Source: Bacteroides sp.
GTDB taxonomy: Bacteria; Bacteroidota; Bacteroidia; Bacteroidales; Bacteroidaceae
DNA length: 21,477 nucleotides
Direction of reading: 5' to 3'
Assembly (NCBI GenBank): GCA_030151885.1
Contig: JASLCG010000164.1
Location: 1-21,477, forward strand
Shown: piece after piece, positions 20,537-21,477 of the stretch
Layout of the letters: each line of letters begins with the position of its first letter
Position numbering within the stretch: the stretch's first letter is position 1
The notes under the pieces: model-generated
The model's input: only the letters and a program-made list of their open reading frames with translations
The model's database searches: none
What the model was told of the DNA's origin: nothing
Translations under genes and position numbers: made by a program

Positions 20537-20974
20537 ATGGGAAAAGAGAAATCTAATGTGCCACAATCCGGTGGCAAAGGACGAAAGCCAAAGGCAGACC
20601 CGGCAGTTTTCCGGTATTCGGTCAGTTTCAATGCGACTGACCATGCCCGTTTTTTGGCTCTCTTTGAACAGTCCGGTATGCGGACGAAAGCGCATTTTAT
20701 CACAGAAAGAATCTTTGGCGGTTCTTTCAAAGTGATAAAAATTGATAAGGCAGCAGTCGATTATTACACACGCCTGACAACTTTTTACGCTCAATTCCGG
20801 GCAATCGGCGTAAACTATAATCAGATTGTGAAGGCTCTGAACTCCAATTTTACCGAAAAGAAAGCCCTTTCTTTTCTCTATAAATTGGAAAAAGCGACCG
20901 AAGAACTGGTGGTATTAAGCCGGAAAATTATCGAACTCACACAGGAATTTGAACAGCGATGGTTGCAAAAATAA
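20537..20974 (+). CDS. mobA: Mobilisation protein MobA (relaxosome accessory protein)
   Basis: This 145-residue protein begins with a basic, low-complexity tail (MGKEKSNVPQSGGKGRKPKA). A ribbon-helix-helix-like part follows (VFRYSVSFNATDHARFLALF, GMRTKAHFITERIFG), then a helical C-terminus with GVNYNQIVKALNS, a motif typical of MobC/MobA relaxosome proteins. It should bind oriT and help the relaxase open the strand. The ATG at 20537 was chosen; upstream codons in frame (from 20498) run through the oriT-side hairpins and show no conservation. The end overlaps the start of mobB by 16 bases. Confidence 0.9.
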   Translation: MGKEKSNVPQSGGKGRKPKADPAVFRYSVSFNATDHARFLALFEQSGMRTKAHFITERIFGGSFKVIKIDKAAVDYYTRLTTFYAQFRAIGVNYNQIVKALNSNFTEKKALSFLYKLEKATEELVVLSRKIIELTQEFEQRWLQK

Positions 20975-21477
20975 ATGTGGGTAGTTCGCTTTTCGGTGCG
21001 CTGGCATACAATCAGAATAAGGTCGATGAAGAACAGGGAAAGGTACTTTTCAGTAACCTGATATTTGAAAGTGAAGACGGTAATTTCAACATCCAGCGTT
21101 GCATGGAAAGTTTTGAAATGCACCTGCCCCAAGACATTAAAACTGAAAAACCCATAATCCATATATCCCTGAATCCACACCCGGACGATAAACTTTCGGA
21201 TGAACAGCTATCGGAGATTGCACAGGAGTATATGGATAAACTGGGCTATGGCAATCAGCCCTACATAGTTTACAAGCATGAAGACATCGACCGCCACCAC
21301 CTGCATATTGTATCCCTGCGGGTGGACGAGAACGGCAAAAAACTCAATGATAAGTTTGAACATCGCCGAAGCAAGGACATTACACGGGAACTGGAAGCAA
21401 AATATGGTCTGCATCCTGCCGAAAAGAAACAACAGCAGGAACACTACCAGTTCCGAAAGGTCGATTATGCTGCGGGT
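20959..21477 (+). CDS. mobB: Relaxase MobB, 3' end beyond the window
   Basis: The visible 173 residues start MVAKINVGSSLFGALAYNQN, where the Tyr at residue 17 is the likely nucleophile (motif I). Then ISLNPHPDDKLSDEQLSEIA follows, and the metal-binding motif III HEDIDRHHLHIVSLRVD (His triad). This is the relaxase/mobilisation nuclease domain family. The enzyme nicks oriT and stays on the 5' end of the transferred strand. The frame is open to the last base. It overlaps the end of mobA by 16 bases, so translation is coupled. Confidence 0.93.
   Translation, partial: MVAKINVGSSLFGALAYNQNKVDEEQGKVLFSNLIFESEDGNFNIQRCMESFEMHLPQDIKTEKPIIHISLNPHPDDKLSDEQLSEIAQEYMDKLGYGNQPYIVYKHEDIDRHHLHIVSLRVDENGKKLNDKFEHRRSKDITRELEAKYGLHPAEKKQQQEHYQFRKVDYAAG

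Overview
This window is the left part of an integrated Bacteroidota (Bacteroides/Parabacteroides-like) conjugative transposon of the CTnDOT type. The evidence is a tra block with CTnDOT-like order and protein types (ParA, DUF3408, DUF4122, then traE-F-G, I-J-K-L-M-N-O, Q), a MobA/MobB pair, a Bacteroidetes-type tyrosine integrase beside a tRNA gene, and -7 boxes of the TAnnTTTG form.

Layout. Positions 1-74 are the 3' part of a tRNA-Ser(UGA), the probable attachment site, followed by a terminator. An integrase (349-1578) lies between clusters of GGTAAC-containing repeats. An ORF6N-domain protein with two matching TCACA-N3-TGTGA dyads follows, then a GNAT acetyltransferase on the other strand. 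Positions 3103-4153 hold ArdA antirestriction, a small membrane protein and a DUF3873 protein. A barrier of hairpins separates these from an AT-rich two-gene minus-strand operon (4259-7755) that reads as a Gabija anti-phage system: GajA (OLD-type ATPase plus TOPRIM) and GajB (UvrD-like helicase). It has its own promoter, whose -33 box lies inside the tra terminator. From 7850 to 19588 the minus strand carries the transfer operon, read from traA (ParA-like) to traQ. Two DUF3876 genes replace traH, and no traP lies between traO and traQ.

The roughly 950 bases between traA and mobA contain no long gene but are rich in structure: hairpins near the tra start, a 21-codon ORF with a perfect Shine-Dalgarno sequence, a segment that matches the tRNA-Ser T-arm side, a UUCG terminator, a T-rich array of hairpins with repeated TATTGATT, three tandem 10-bp repeats, and hairpins plus direct repeats just before mobA. 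This is the most likely oriT region and may also encode a small RNA. The window ends inside mobB, the relaxase.

Together the genes describe an element that integrates at tRNA-Ser, makes a Bacteroidetes-type (MPF-B) type IV secretion machine, carries ArdA to pass host restriction, and carries Gabija to protect its host from phage.
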